A stretch of DNA of 64,000 nucleotides from JBDGYW01 sp964580055 (GTDB lineage: Bacteria; Gemmatimonadota; Gemmatimonadetes; Gemmatimonadales; GWC2-71-9). Of the stretch, positions 34,599 to 44,356 are shown piece by piece. The notes beneath the pieces were generated by a model that saw nothing but the letters and a program-made list of their open reading frames with translations, searched no databases and had not been told where the DNA came from. Every line of letters begins with the position of its first letter. Position 1 is the stretch's first letter. The DNA is taken from positions 1-64,000 of the forward strand of contig CAZOJI010000020.1 in NCBI GenBank assembly GCA_964580055.1, given 5' to 3'. The translations under genes were made by a program, and so were the position numbers.

Positions 34599-36500
34599 AT
34601 GACTACAACAGCAAAAACGACCGAAGCAGAGAAGACCGTCCAGAAGAAAGAAGTCATCGAAGCCGCACAGTTCACCGTAGAGGTCGTATCCGATTCTGGG
34701 GAGGGAGCGCAGAAGTGCGCTCAGATCTTTGCGAGCGTATCGGCGAAGATGGGTAACGGCACCTGGAGCGTGGAGATCATTCCCGCCGAGATCCAGCCGC
34801 CGCCGCGGACTCCGACGAGCGCCAGCGGCAACCGCATCCGGATCGGCACAGATACGGTATCAAATTGGGGAGATTCGGCTGACCTCGCGGTTGCTTTCAA
34901 CGAACAGGTGGTGCTTCAGCGCCATCGCCTGAACGCTTTGGCGAAGGGCGCGATCATCCTGATCGACGAGAAGTGGGCAAAGCACGAAGATCCGGATATA
35001 CAGAAGGAGTACCAGGACGCTATGGAAGAGATGGCTCCTGGTGAGTACCGGTTCGTGCCGTTCCCGCTGGAGGAGGAGTCACTCAAGGTCGTCGAGGATC
35101 CGACAAAGGGAAAGAACATGCTGGCCCTCGGCGTTCTGGCCTCCATCTTTTCACGAGATCTCGATATGATCCGTGACTTGATCCTGTACCTGTTCAAGAA
35201 GAAGTCACAGGAGATCAAGGACAACAACCTCGCGTTGCTGGAAGCGGGTTACAGATGGGCCGAAGAAAACGCCGAATTCAAGGTTGACGTGCCCACGAAG
35301 AAGTCCGACCAGCCGATGGTCGTGATGAACGGAAACCAGGCGGTCGGCTTCGGGTGTATCGCCTCCGGAATGGAATTGTGCTCGATGTACCCGATCACGC
35401 CGGCGACCTCCGCATCCCACCATATCAGTGAGATGTTCGAGAAATTCGGCGGAATCGTCCACCAGGCCGAGGACGAGATCGCCGCTGCCGGCGTTGCCAT
35501 AGGCGCGTCGTTCGCCGGCAAGGTGGCTTTCACGATCACATCGGGTCCGGGTTTGGCACTCAAGACCGAGTTTCTCGGTCTGGCGGTGATGACTGAGACG
35601 CCGCTCGTCGTCGTGGACGTTCAGCGAGGTGGGCCGAGCACGGGGTTGCCGACCAAGGTCGAGCAGTCTGATCTGTTGGCTGCCATCTTCGGACAAACGG
35701 GTGATGCTCCGCACGTGGTAATGGCGCCCGCAACCATGGAGGAATGCTTCCAGAGCGCCATCACCGCGAGGCGAATCGCGGAGGCGTTCCGCTGCGTCGT
35801 CATCGTGCTCACGGACGCCAACCTGGCTACCGGGCAGCAACCGTTCCCGCGCCCGGATCTGAAACCCGAGTGGTTCTCCGGTCCCCCGGACCTCAGTCCG
35901 GTGCCCGAAGGCACGCTGCCTTACGACTGGGATCCCAAGCTCGGCCTCTCGCGGCGAGTCATACCGGGGCAGTCCAACGGGATGTTCATCGCAACCGGGC
36001 TTTCGCACGACGAGCGCAGCAAGATTGCCTATGACTCCGAGACTCACCAGCGTGCCTGCATGATGCGAAGCCGCAAGATGGCCGTCTTCCAGTCTACATT
36101 GAAGCCGTCGAAGATCCATGGCGACGATAGCGGAGACCTGTTGGTGGTGGGCTGGGGCAGCACTATGGGGACCATTGAGGAGGCGGTAGACCGGGCTCGA
36201 GACGAGGGACTCGCGGTCTCCTCGCTCCACCTGAGGTTCCTCTCGCCCCTGGAGTCCGGGCTCAAGAAGAGACTCAGCCGCTTCAAGAAGGTGATGACGG
36301 TTGAGATCAACTACAGCGACGAAACGACAGATCCCTACATAAATGAAGAGAACCGCCGCCGCGGCCAACTCAGTTGGCTGTTGCGCGCAAGCACACTGGT
36401 AGACGTGGATTGCTGGACGCGGGTGCCGGGCGAGCCGCTGCAGCCCGGCAAGATCCTGCAGGCCATTCGCGATAAGCTGCCGAATGGAGACAGAGCATGA
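34599..36500 (+). CDS. korA: 2-oxoacid:ferredoxin oxidoreductase, fused gamma-alpha subunit
   Basis: 633 residues. An N-terminal gamma-type domain (about 25-215) is joined to the alpha (pyrimidine-binding) domains (about 235-633). Typical KorA marks are MYPITPATSASHHIS, the conserved acidic site HQAEDEIAAAGVAIGAS, TSGPGLALKTEFLGLA and DVQRGGPSTGLPTK. With KorB it oxidises a 2-oxoacid such as 2-oxoglutarate with CoA and reduces ferredoxin. ATG 34599 follows AAAGG and is preferred over an in-frame extension to 34494. It overlaps korB by four bases and is the first gene of the operon leading into rnf. Confidence 0.93.
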   Translation: MTTTAKTTEAEKTVQKKEVIEAAQFTVEVVSDSGEGAQKCAQIFASVSAKMGNGTWSVEIIPAEIQPPPRTPTSASGNRIRIGTDTVSNWGDSADLAVAFNEQVVLQRHRLNALAKGAIILIDEKWAKHEDPDIQKEYQDAMEEMAPGEYRFVPFPLEEESLKVVEDPTKGKNMLALGVLASIFSRDLDMIRDLILYLFKKKSQEIKDNNLALLEAGYRWAEENAEFKVDVPTKKSDQPMVVMNGNQAVGFGCIASGMELCSMYPITPATSASHHISEMFEKFGGIVHQAEDEIAAAGVAIGASFAGKVAFTITSGPGLALKTEFLGLAVMTETPLVVVDVQRGGPSTGLPTKVEQSDLLAAIFGQTGDAPHVVMAPATMEECFQSAITARRIAEAFRCVVIVLTDANLATGQQPFPRPDLKPEWFSGPPDLSPVPEGTLPYDWDPKLGLSRRVIPGQSNGMFIATGLSHDERSKIAYDSETHQRACMMRSRKMAVFQSTLKPSKIHGDDSGDLLVVGWGSTMGTIEEAVDRARDEGLAVSSLHLRFLSPLESGLKKRLSRFKKVMTVEINYSDETTDPYINEENRRRGQLSWLLRASTLVDVDCWTRVPGEPLQPGKILQAIRDKLPNGDRA

Positions 36501-37453
36501 TTGAGACTACAGCGCCATCGTTTCTTGGCTGCAGCATCGACGACGATCGCGAATTCTCCATGGGGGATTACGAAGGCGGCATCGCCCGCTGGTGCACCGG
36601 ATGTGGTGACCACGCGATCTACACCGCGGTGAAGCGCCTTCTGGAAACGGAGCAACTGCCACCCGAGCAGACGGTGTTCGTGTCGGGCATCGGCTGTTCC
36701 AGCCGGTTTCCGCACTACTTCAAGACATACGGCTTCCACAGCCTGCACGGCAGGGCACTGCCCGTGGCCACCGGCATGAAGCTGAGGCGTCCGGATCTCC
36801 ACATCTTCGTTGCCACAGGTGACGGCGATTGCTGCTCCATCGGGGCAGGACACTGGATGCACACTACGCGCTACAATCCCAACATGGTGGTCATGATGTT
36901 GGACAACGGCGTGTACGGTTTGACGAAGAATCAAACTTCGCCGACTTCACCGCGAGGATTCCCGAGCAATACACAACCCCAAGGTGCTGTGTTGAATCCA
37001 CTGAATCCACTGACCGGCACGCTTGGCATATCCAATGTCTCGTTTGTTGCGCAGACGGCCGACTGGATTCCGGATCATTTGTACGAAACGATATCTGCGG
37101 GTTTCCACCACAAGGGATTTGCCTTCATCAGGATTCTGCAGCGCTGCCCGCAGTACACGAGTTCGATCTTCGCGGAGGCCGTGCGGAATCCCGATCTGAC
37201 GGAGCTCATGGTCCATACCGACGGCATCAGGATTGACGAAATCAAAGACATATACAAGAAGCACGTCTACCACGATCCATCGGATCTCGTGGAAGCGCAT
37301 CGCATGGCCGCCAATCCGGCACGCCTCCTGTTGGGGCTGTATTACAGGAACGAGTCAGCCCCCATTTTAGAGGAAGTCCGGGACGTACCTCGTCGGTCGG
37401 TCGAGGAAAAGATTGAAATACTGAATACGGAGCTAGACCGTTATGCCGTCTGA
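36497..37453 (+). CDS. korB: 2-oxoacid:ferredoxin oxidoreductase, beta (TPP) subunit
   Basis: 318 residues. The thiamine-diphosphate site is GDGDCCSIGAGHWMH with LDNGVYGLTKNQTSPTS. Cysteines for one [4Fe-4S] cluster are in WCTGCGDHA, GIGCSSRFP and QRCPQYTSS. Size and motif order match KorB/OorB. It starts inside the korA stop (ATGA), and the following unknown gene overlaps its end by 11 bases, so expression is tightly coupled. Confidence 0.95.
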   Translation: MIETTAPSFLGCSIDDDREFSMGDYEGGIARWCTGCGDHAIYTAVKRLLETEQLPPEQTVFVSGIGCSSRFPHYFKTYGFHSLHGRALPVATGMKLRRPDLHIFVATGDGDCCSIGAGHWMHTTRYNPNMVVMMLDNGVYGLTKNQTSPTSPRGFPSNTQPQGAVLNPLNPLTGTLGISNVSFVAQTADWIPDHLYETISAGFHHKGFAFIRILQRCPQYTSSIFAEAVRNPDLTELMVHTDGIRIDEIKDIYKKHVYHDPSDLVEAHRMAANPARLLLGLYYRNESAPILEEVRDVPRRSVEEKIEILNTELDRYAV

Positions 37454-38426
37454 CGAACGGATAGAGCAGGCACTCGAGATCGTATCAACACAGGCACAGG
37501 CGTTTCGGTCCGCCCTCGCGGCAACGATCGACCAAATGAGTGCATTCGCGCATACTCAGGGCGCTGCAAAGGACCAAAAGTCGGAGCTGATTGCCGTCGA
37601 ACTCGGTCCTTTCGCCAGCGAATTGGTCGATCCGAATGAGTTTTCCCAGTATGCCGGAGATACTGCGCAATCGAGCGCGCAGGCCTTGCAGGTTGTCAAG
37701 AAATCACAGGAAACTCTGGAAGAACTGGCCGACAAAGGGGACGAGTTTCTGGTGGTGGAAGTGGAGAGTGGCGGCAGCCTCTGGCATTCCATAGCGCAGC
37801 GACTTGGCGAGTTGGGCCGTGCATTTGCCGCGGCGCGCGCCTTTGAAACGGCAAAGGCCAACGGTGAGGCGGTTGAATCGGTTGGCTCCCTGCCATTCGC
37901 CAAATGGAGCAGCAGAGAACGTCGTCTCGCTCCGCCGCTGGTGGTGATCGTGGACGGAGCCGACTGCCATGCCAACGCATTGGCTGATTTCCTCGACGGG
38001 AGCTTGAAGGTCATCGTGCTTCTGAGAGGCGAATCCACGCCTGCGCCGCTCGTGCGACTCATAACTCCGGGTACCTTCGTCGCACAAGCCACCGAGGTGT
38101 CGGGACTGAAGCGCCTCGGCCAGTGGGAAGGTCCCGGCATCGGCGCCGTAGTACCCGAGTTGGCCGCGCTGTTCGTACACGATCCCAAAGGTGGGCCGGA
38201 GTCGATCGATCGTTTGAAGATCAGCTATCTGCCGGAAGACAAACGCAGGAAACCGCTGGGTGGCGTCAGCGTCGCACAGCAGGCGGAAGAGATGCGCCAG
38301 TTGAAGGCGCTCGGTGAAGCACCGAAAGCCGCCGCGGTAACAGAGGAAAAGGAGGAACCGGTCAATCCCGCCGACAAACTCGCAGCTTGGCTGCTCACAC
38401 GGGTTGATCTGGATGACGAAGGATAA
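37443..38426 (+). CDS. Unknown protein coupled to korAB and rnfB
   Basis: 327 residues, soluble, with no signal and no cysteine clusters. The N-terminal half is helical. A middle alpha/beta stretch (VVIVDGADCHANALADFLDG, VIVLLRGESTPAPLVRLITPG) looks like a nucleotide- or phosphate-binding Rossmann-type segment. The end is acidic and basic by turns. I do not recognise the family. It overlaps korB by 11 bases and ends 9 bases before rnfB, so it belongs to the same transcript. It may be an assembly or docking factor between the oxidoreductase and Rnf; this is inference from position only. Confidence 0.75.
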   Translation: MPSDERIEQALEIVSTQAQAFRSALAATIDQMSAFAHTQGAAKDQKSELIAVELGPFASELVDPNEFSQYAGDTAQSSAQALQVVKKSQETLEELADKGDEFLVVEVESGGSLWHSIAQRLGELGRAFAAARAFETAKANGEAVESVGSLPFAKWSSRERRLAPPLVVIVDGADCHANALADFLDGSLKVIVLLRGESTPAPLVRLITPGTFVAQATEVSGLKRLGQWEGPGIGAVVPELAALFVHDPKGGPESIDRLKISYLPEDKRRKPLGGVSVAQQAEEMRQLKALGEAPKAAAVTEEKEEPVNPADKLAAWLLTRVDLDDEG

Positions 38427-38435
38427 GAAGGACGT

Positions 38436-39296
38436 ATGGACCTAATAGAAATTCTACGCTCGACGGCGATAGTTGCCGGGGTGGGCTTGGTATTCGGTGT
38501 CCTCATAACTATTGCCCATCTCAAGCTCAAGGTCTGGGAAGACCCTCGTATAGATGAAATCGCGGACATGCTACCCGGCAGCAACTGCGGTGCTTGCGGG
38601 CAGGCCGGGTGCCGTGCTTTTGCCGAGGCCCTCATTGCGGGAAAGATCCCTCCGGCCCAGTGCACCGTCATGGGTCCCGAGGATGTAGAGGAGGTTGCGG
38701 CCCTACTTGGCGTTGATGCGGGCGAGTCGCAAAAGCGGGTGGCTCGGCTGCTTTGTGCCGGCGGAACCGACGTGGCAGTCCAACAGGCCGAATATCGCGG
38801 CATGCAGACGTGCAAGGCAGCCGTGGCCGTGTCGGGAGGCGGCAAGGGCTGCGCCTGGGGATGCCTGGGCCTCGACGATTGCAAGGAAGCATGCGGCTTC
38901 GACGCGATCATAATGAACGACAATGACCTTCCAGTCGTCTTGCCCGAAAAATGTACGGCATGTGGCGACTGCGTAGAGGCCTGCCCGCTCGATCTCTTCA
39001 CGATCATGCCGATGGAGCAGAAGCTGATCGTGCAGTGCAAGAACCAGTTGGCAGGCGACGATGCGGAAGACATGTGCAAGGTGGCTTGTAACGCCTGCGC
39101 CAGGTGCGTTGCCGATGCTGCACCTGGGTTGATAAAAATGGTGAACAACCTTCCAGTGATCGATTACGAAAAGAACGATCTGGCAAGTCCCGAAGCTGCC
39201 AGCAGGTGCCCTACTGGAGCCATCGTCTGGGTGGACGGACAACAGTTCGCTGACACCCTGGAGTTGGCTAGGAGTGGTAAAAATGAAACAGAATAA
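38436..39296 (+). CDS. rnfB: Rnf complex subunit B (Fe-S protein)
   Basis: 286 residues. One N-terminal membrane anchor (about 8-28) is followed by the RnfB [4Fe-4S] domain with Cys51/54/59 (CGACGQAGC). The ferredoxin-like part has CTACGDCVEACP near 171. RnfB takes electrons from ferredoxin. The C-terminal cluster region departs from the usual pattern: CNACARC is followed by ADAAP where CP is expected, and only RCPTGAI remains after it. The next gene starts 14 bases before the rnfB stop. The unusual place of a PFOR gene directly after rnfB suggests a close electron path. Confidence 0.93.
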   Translation: MDLIEILRSTAIVAGVGLVFGVLITIAHLKLKVWEDPRIDEIADMLPGSNCGACGQAGCRAFAEALIAGKIPPAQCTVMGPEDVEEVAALLGVDAGESQKRVARLLCAGGTDVAVQQAEYRGMQTCKAAVAVSGGGKGCAWGCLGLDDCKEACGFDAIIMNDNDLPVVLPEKCTACGDCVEACPLDLFTIMPMEQKLIVQCKNQLAGDDAEDMCKVACNACARCVADAAPGLIKMVNNLPVIDYEKNDLASPEAASRCPTGAIVWVDGQQFADTLELARSGKNETE

Positions 39297-42200
39297 CGAC
39301 AAGCCGTCATCACCCAAATACCCCGGTGTTCTGACGGCAACGGACGGAACCACTGCCACGGTCGAGGCGGAGACAAACGCCGCTGAGGCAGCCGGTGCAT
39401 ATCCAATTACCCCGTCCACGAACATGGGCGAGGGATGGGCCAAGGCGGTGGCCGTAGGAAAGCGCAACGTCAACGGCCGCAAGCTCATCTTCTTCGAACC
39501 CGAGGGCGAGCACGCCGCCGCCGCGGTTACGGCGGGAATGTCAATGTCAGGGCTCCGCGCCACCAACTTCTCGAGCGGCCAGGGCATAGCATACATGCAC
39601 GAGTCGCTGTATGCAGCGGTCGGTAAGAGACTGACCTACGTGCTGAACATCGGCGCGCGAGCGATGACGAAGTGTACGCTCAACGTGCACGCCGGTCACG
39701 ACGACTACCATGCCATCGACGATACGGGCTTCTTTCAATACTTCGCGAAGAACGTGCAGGAGGCGGCCGACCTGCCGCTCATAGCCCACCGTACGGCCGA
39801 GTTGGCGTTGAATCCGGGTTGCGTCGCTCAGGATGGCTTCTTGACGACTCACGTCATCGAGTCGGCGCTGATCCCGGAACGCGACTGCGTGAAGGAGTAT
39901 CTCGGCGACCCCTCCGACATCGTTGAGTCGCCCACTCCCGCGCAGCGCTGGGTGTTCGGCGAAAAACGGCGCAGGATTCCCGAGATGTTCGACGTCGACT
40001 ACCCGGCAATGGTCGGAGTAGTACAAAATCAGGACTCCTATGCCCAGGGTGTCGCAGCCCAACGTCCCTTCTTCTTCGACCACATCCAGAAGATGGCGGA
40101 TCAGGCGATGGAAGAGTACGCGGTGTTGACGGGGAGACGATACAGCCGCGCCACCGGATACAGGCTGGACGACGCCGAATACGTGCTGATTGGTCAGGGG
40201 TCCGTGGTCTGCAATGCCGAGGCGGTGTGCGATTACCTGCGCGAGAAGGAAAACCTCAAGATCGGTGTGATAAATCTCACCATGTTCAGGCCCTTCCCGA
40301 CCGACCTGATCACAAAGATGCTGCGCGGCAAGAAGGCCGTCACGGTATTGGAGAGGACCGACCAGCCGCTCGCCGTCGATCTACCGGTAGCTAGAGAGAT
40401 CAGGGCGGCGCTCGGGAAAGCCATCGAAAACGGCCGAGGCAACGGGAGCAAACCGTACGCCGACGCGGAGAAGCTGGCTCCGAATGAAGTACCCGAGATC
40501 TATTCCGGTGCGTTCGGCATGGGAAGCCGTGACCTCCAGCCGGGTGACCTGGCGGCAGCCGTGCAGAACATGAGAGACGGCGGCAAGAAACTACGCCAAT
40601 TCTATCTCTCGATCGATTTCGTGCGGCCCGACACGAATATCCCCAAGCTGCAAATCTGGCAGGAACAGCTCCTGAGGGATTATCCGGGCATCGAAGACCT
40701 GGCGCTGCCGTCTGCCGGCAATCTAAATCTGCTCCCCGAAGACGCGGTCACCATCCGTATGCACTCGGTAGGAGGCTGGGGTGCGATCACGACCGGAAAG
40801 AACATCGCCATGACGTCGGCGGACTTGTTCGGTTTGAACATTCAGGCAAATCCCAAGTACGGTTCGGAGAAGAAAGGGCAGCCAACGACCTTCTACGCCA
40901 CCTTGGCCTCGGAACCGTTGCGACTGAATTGCGAGCTGAAGAACGTCAGCGTGGTGCTCGCGCCCGATCCAAACGTGTGCCGTCACTCAAACCCGCTCGC
41001 GGGAATAGCGGATAACGGCGTCTTCATTATGCAGAGCGACCTCTCGGTGGAGGAGTTCTGGAATACTCTCCCCGGCTCGGTCCAGCAGACTATCAAGGAG
41101 AAGAAGGTCAATACGTTCCTGCTCGACGGCTTCAAGATCGCCTCCGAAGAGGCATCGGATCCGGCACTGCGCTACCGCATGCAGGGTGCCGCCTTCATGG
41201 GAGCGTTCTTCAGGGAGTCACCTCTCGTCGAGCGCCACGGCCTGGATGAAGAGAAGCTGTTCGAGGGCATCAGGGCCCAGGTACAGAAGAAGTTCGGCCA
41301 TCTCGGCGCACGTGTCGTCGAGGACAACGTCAGAGTGATTCGCCGAGGCTACGACGAGATTCGGGAAGTCAATCCCGACAAGCTCGAAGTGGATGAAGCG
41401 TCTCTGGGCGCTACCCCGAAGATGCCGGCCATTCTCGATGGAACCAACTGGCAGGAAGGCTTTGGAAACCCGGGTAGGTTCTGGGAACAGGTCTGCTATC
41501 TCTACAAGACCGGCAGCGATCCGATTGCCGATCCGTTTGCGGCCCTGAGTGCTATCCCGGCCGCGACCAGCGCGATTCGCGATATGACGGACGTGAGATT
41601 CGAGATCCCCGAGTTCATCCCGGAGAACTGCACGGGTTGCGGACAATGCTGGGTGCAGTGCCCCGATTCCGCAATTCCAGGAGTAGTGACCGAGGTAGAC
41701 CAGGTTATCACTGCCGCGATAGAGACCGTCTCGAAGAATGGACAGTCCTTCGATCGGCTGCGCCAGCTAGTGCCGCACCTGGCGCGGGAATCTCGACGAA
41801 TCATGAAGGGTGTGGAGGTCAAGAGCTTCGCCGACATACTGGCGACAGCGTATAAGACGGTTAAAGACAAGCTCAACATGGATCCGGAGAAACGGGCGGA
41901 GCTGGATGAAGAGTTTGCCCCGGTATTCTCGGCGCTCGCCGAATTCCCGCTGGCGAAGACCGCACCTTTCTTCGACGTGCCGGAGGACAAACAGGCGGGC
42001 ACGGGCGGCCTGTTGTCGATCACGGTGAATCCCTATACCTGCAAGGGCTGCAACCTATGCGTGGATGTCTGCCCCGACAACGCCTTGATCACGGTCAAGC
42101 AGGACGAAGCGGCAGTCGAGAGGATGCGTCGCAACTGGGAGCTGTGGGAGAATCTCCCCGATACGGACGATCGATACATCAACATATCCGACATGGATGA

Positions 42201-44349
42201 GGGTATTGGCGTCCTCTCGTTCTTGATGCTCAAGAAGCAAAACTACATGTCCATGGTCGGAGGCGACGGCTCCTGCATGGGCTGCGGTGAGAAGACCGTC
42301 ATGCACCTGGTCCTTTCGGCGGTCAATGCTCTCATGTTCCCGCGCGTGGCCAAATACGTCGAAAAGCTGGATGGAATGATCTCGCAACTCGACGAGAAGG
42401 CGCGCAACATCCTTTCAGCCGACGCCGATCTCGAAAGCGTGAGTGCCGGCAATGGCAAGGGTGAAGAGGGATTTTCGATCCCGCTCGATCACGAGAAGCA
42501 GGCGAAAGTGGAACGTATCAACGGGATCATCAAGGAACTCAAGGATCTCAGGTGGCGTTACACCGAAGGACCGACGGGACGGGGCCGGTCCACTTTGGGT
42601 ATGACCAACGCAACCGGGTGCTCTTCGGTTTGGGGCAGCACTTACCCGTTCAACCCCTACCCGTTCCCATGGACGAACCATCTGTTCCAGGATGCGCCTT
42701 CGATCGCGATTGGAATATTCGAGGGCCACATGCGGAAGATGCGCGATGGTTTCGTGTCGGTTCGCCGCGCCGAGCTCGAGTTGAACGAAGAATACGAAGC
42801 CGAAGTGCATGAGCCTTTCTTCGAGGATTTCGATTGGCGCGAGTTCTCGGATGAAGAGTTCAAGATGTGCCCGCCGATCTTCGCGACTGGTGGCGACGGC
42901 GCAATGTACGACATCGGATTCCAGAACCTCTCCCGCCTGCTAGCGTCCGGCAAGCCGATCCGGGTGATCATTCTGGACACGCAGGTCTACTCGAACACCG
43001 GTGGACAGGCATGCACGAGTGGCTTCCTGGGCCAGGTGTCGGACATGGCCGAATACGGCAAGGGGCAACACGGTAAGGAGGAGCAGCGCAAAGAAATGTC
43101 GCTGATTGCGATGGCTCACGGGAAAGTCTTCGTGCACCAGAGCACTCAGGCCGCTGCATCCCATCTGTTGGAGGGAGTGCTGAAGGGCCTCAACGTGCGG
43201 TGCCCTTCCGTGTTCGTTTTGCACAGTCCCTGCGCACCCGAGCACGTAATAGGCGACGACGCCGCCGAGCGCGCTTCGAAATTGTCCCTGGAGAGCCGGG
43301 CATTCCCCGTTCTCACCTACGACCCGTTTGAAGGCCAGTATCTCTGTGACCAGTTGAGCCTGGATGGCAATCCGGCGGTCGAAGACAACTGGCCCACTTA
43401 CGAGATCTCGTACGTGGATGAAGAAGGGGCGGAGCAGAAGATGGAGCTGCCTCTGACCATCGCCGATTGGGCAGCCACCGAAGGGCGTTTCTTCAAACAC
43501 TTCAAGAAGGTCAAAGGAGAGTTTGACGAAGACGCGATGGTTCTGTTCCACGACTATCTGGAACTCTCCGCAGAGGATCGCGCTGAGAAAACGCCGTTCA
43601 TCTATCAGGTGGGACCGGACAAGAAGCTTTCCCGCATCACGATGGCCGATGAGATAGTCGAACTCGCGGAAGAGAGACTGCAATCGTGGTCGAGGCTCAG
43701 GCAGTTGGCGGGCGTCGAAGTGGCGCCGGCGGTCAAAGACCAGCTCGAATACGAGTTCGAAGGCGAATTCGATAAGAAAGCTGCCGCGCTCCGCACCGAG
43801 TACGAGGCAAAGATGGCGGAGTTGAGGGCGTATTATCCTCGCGTCGTGGCACGGAAACTCGCCGAGGGTCTCGTAAGGGCCGGGGACGGCTTCAAGACGG
43901 TTGCCGAACTGCTCGAGCAGGCGCAGTCGGTTCCAGGCCTGGAAGCGATCCCGGGTGACATCCTGGGCGGAAACGGCGGTACTGGCAACGGTGGCGATGG
44001 CGGTACTCCAACCACCGCCGCACCGGCAGGTGATTCGGCGGTAGCGGTTGCGGAGGCGCCGGCGGAAGCCCCGGCGGCGGAAGAGGAGGAAGAAGGGCTC
44101 GCAATGGAGCCCTACATAGAATCCGCCAGGTGCACGACGTGTGATGAGTGCACCAAGATCAACAACAAGATGTTCGCTTACAACGACAAGAAGCAGGCCT
44201 ACATCAAGGACCCGAGGGCAGGCACCTTCAAGCAGTTGGTGCAGGCGGCTGAAAAGTGCTCGGTGGGAATCATCCATCCGGGAACGCCGCTGAATCCGAA
44301 GGAGAAGGACCTCGACAAGTGGGTCAAACGGGCAGAACGCTTCAACTGA
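39283..44349 (+). CDS. Single-chain pyruvate:ferredoxin-type oxidoreductase with C-terminal ferredoxin domain
   Basis: 1688 residues, longer than NifJ-type enzymes (about 1200). Order: pyrimidine-binding domain (AYPITPST), then a gamma domain (about 480-670), then a two-cluster ferredoxin domain. That domain has Cys783/786/789/793 and Cys920/923/926/930, with about 125 residues between motifs, far more than usual. A TPP domain follows (CMGCGEK, TNATGCSSVWGSTYPF, GGDGAMYDIG). After a Gly/Ala/Pro/Glu-rich linker (about 1560-1610) there is an extra ferredoxin-like domain, Cys1617/1620/1623 and Cys1659. It oxidises a 2-oxoacid, probably pyruvate, to the acyl-CoA and delivers low-potential electrons. 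ATG 39283 follows AGGAG at 8 bases. The gene lies between rnfB and rnfC. Confidence 0.92.
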   Translation: MKQNNDKPSSPKYPGVLTATDGTTATVEAETNAAEAAGAYPITPSTNMGEGWAKAVAVGKRNVNGRKLIFFEPEGEHAAAAVTAGMSMSGLRATNFSSGQGIAYMHESLYAAVGKRLTYVLNIGARAMTKCTLNVHAGHDDYHAIDDTGFFQYFAKNVQEAADLPLIAHRTAELALNPGCVAQDGFLTTHVIESALIPERDCVKEYLGDPSDIVESPTPAQRWVFGEKRRRIPEMFDVDYPAMVGVVQNQDSYAQGVAAQRPFFFDHIQKMADQAMEEYAVLTGRRYSRATGYRLDDAEYVLIGQGSVVCNAEAVCDYLREKENLKIGVINLTMFRPFPTDLITKMLRGKKAVTVLERTDQPLAVDLPVAREIRAALGKAIENGRGNGSKPYADAEKLAPNEVPEIYSGAFGMGSRDLQPGDLAAAVQNMRDGGKKLRQFYLSIDFVRPDTNIPKLQIWQEQLLRDYPGIEDLALPSAGNLNLLPEDAVTIRMHSVGGWGAITTGKNIAMTSADLFGLNIQANPKYGSEKKGQPTTFYATLASEPLRLNCELKNVSVVLAPDPNVCRHSNPLAGIADNGVFIMQSDLSVEEFWNTLPGSVQQTIKEKKVNTFLLDGFKIASEEASDPALRYRMQGAAFMGAFFRESPLVERHGLDEEKLFEGIRAQVQKKFGHLGARVVEDNVRVIRRGYDEIREVNPDKLEVDEASLGATPKMPAILDGTNWQEGFGNPGRFWEQVCYLYKTGSDPIADPFAALSAIPAATSAIRDMTDVRFEIPEFIPENCTGCGQCWVQCPDSAIPGVVTEVDQVITAAIETVSKNGQSFDRLRQLVPHLARESRRIMKGVEVKSFADILATAYKTVKDKLNMDPEKRAELDEEFAPVFSALAEFPLAKTAPFFDVPEDKQAGTGGLLSITVNPYTCKGCNLCVDVCPDNALITVKQDEAAVERMRRNWELWENLPDTDDRYINISDMDEGIGVLSFLMLKKQNYMSMVGGDGSCMGCGEKTVMHLVLSAVNALMFPRVAKYVEKLDGMISQLDEKARNILSADADLESVSAGNGKGEEGFSIPLDHEKQAKVERINGIIKELKDLRWRYTEGPTGRGRSTLGMTNATGCSSVWGSTYPFNPYPFPWTNHLFQDAPSIAIGIFEGHMRKMRDGFVSVRRAELELNEEYEAEVHEPFFEDFDWREFSDEEFKMCPPIFATGGDGAMYDIGFQNLSRLLASGKPIRVIILDTQVYSNTGGQACTSGFLGQVSDMAEYGKGQHGKEEQRKEMSLIAMAHGKVFVHQSTQAAASHLLEGVLKGLNVRCPSVFVLHSPCAPEHVIGDDAAERASKLSLESRAFPVLTYDPFEGQYLCDQLSLDGNPAVEDNWPTYEISYVDEEGAEQKMELPLTIADWAATEGRFFKHFKKVKGEFDEDAMVLFHDYLELSAEDRAEKTPFIYQVGPDKKLSRITMADEIVELAEERLQSWSRLRQLAGVEVAPAVKDQLEYEFEGEFDKKAAALRTEYEAKMAELRAYYPRVVARKLAEGLVRAGDGFKTVAELLEQAQSVPGLEAIPGDILGGNGGTGNGGDGGTPTTAAPAGDSAVAVAEAPAEAPAAEEEEEGLAMEPYIESARCTTCDECTKINNKMFAYNDKKQAYIKDPRAGTFKQLVQAAEKCSVGIIHPGTPLNPKEKDLDKWVKRAERFN

Positions 44350-44356
44350 TATTGGC

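Noticed and set aside
35205..36368. Minus-strand frame of 387 codons
   Set aside because: Antisense of korA, with Arg/His-rich composition typical of shadow frames.
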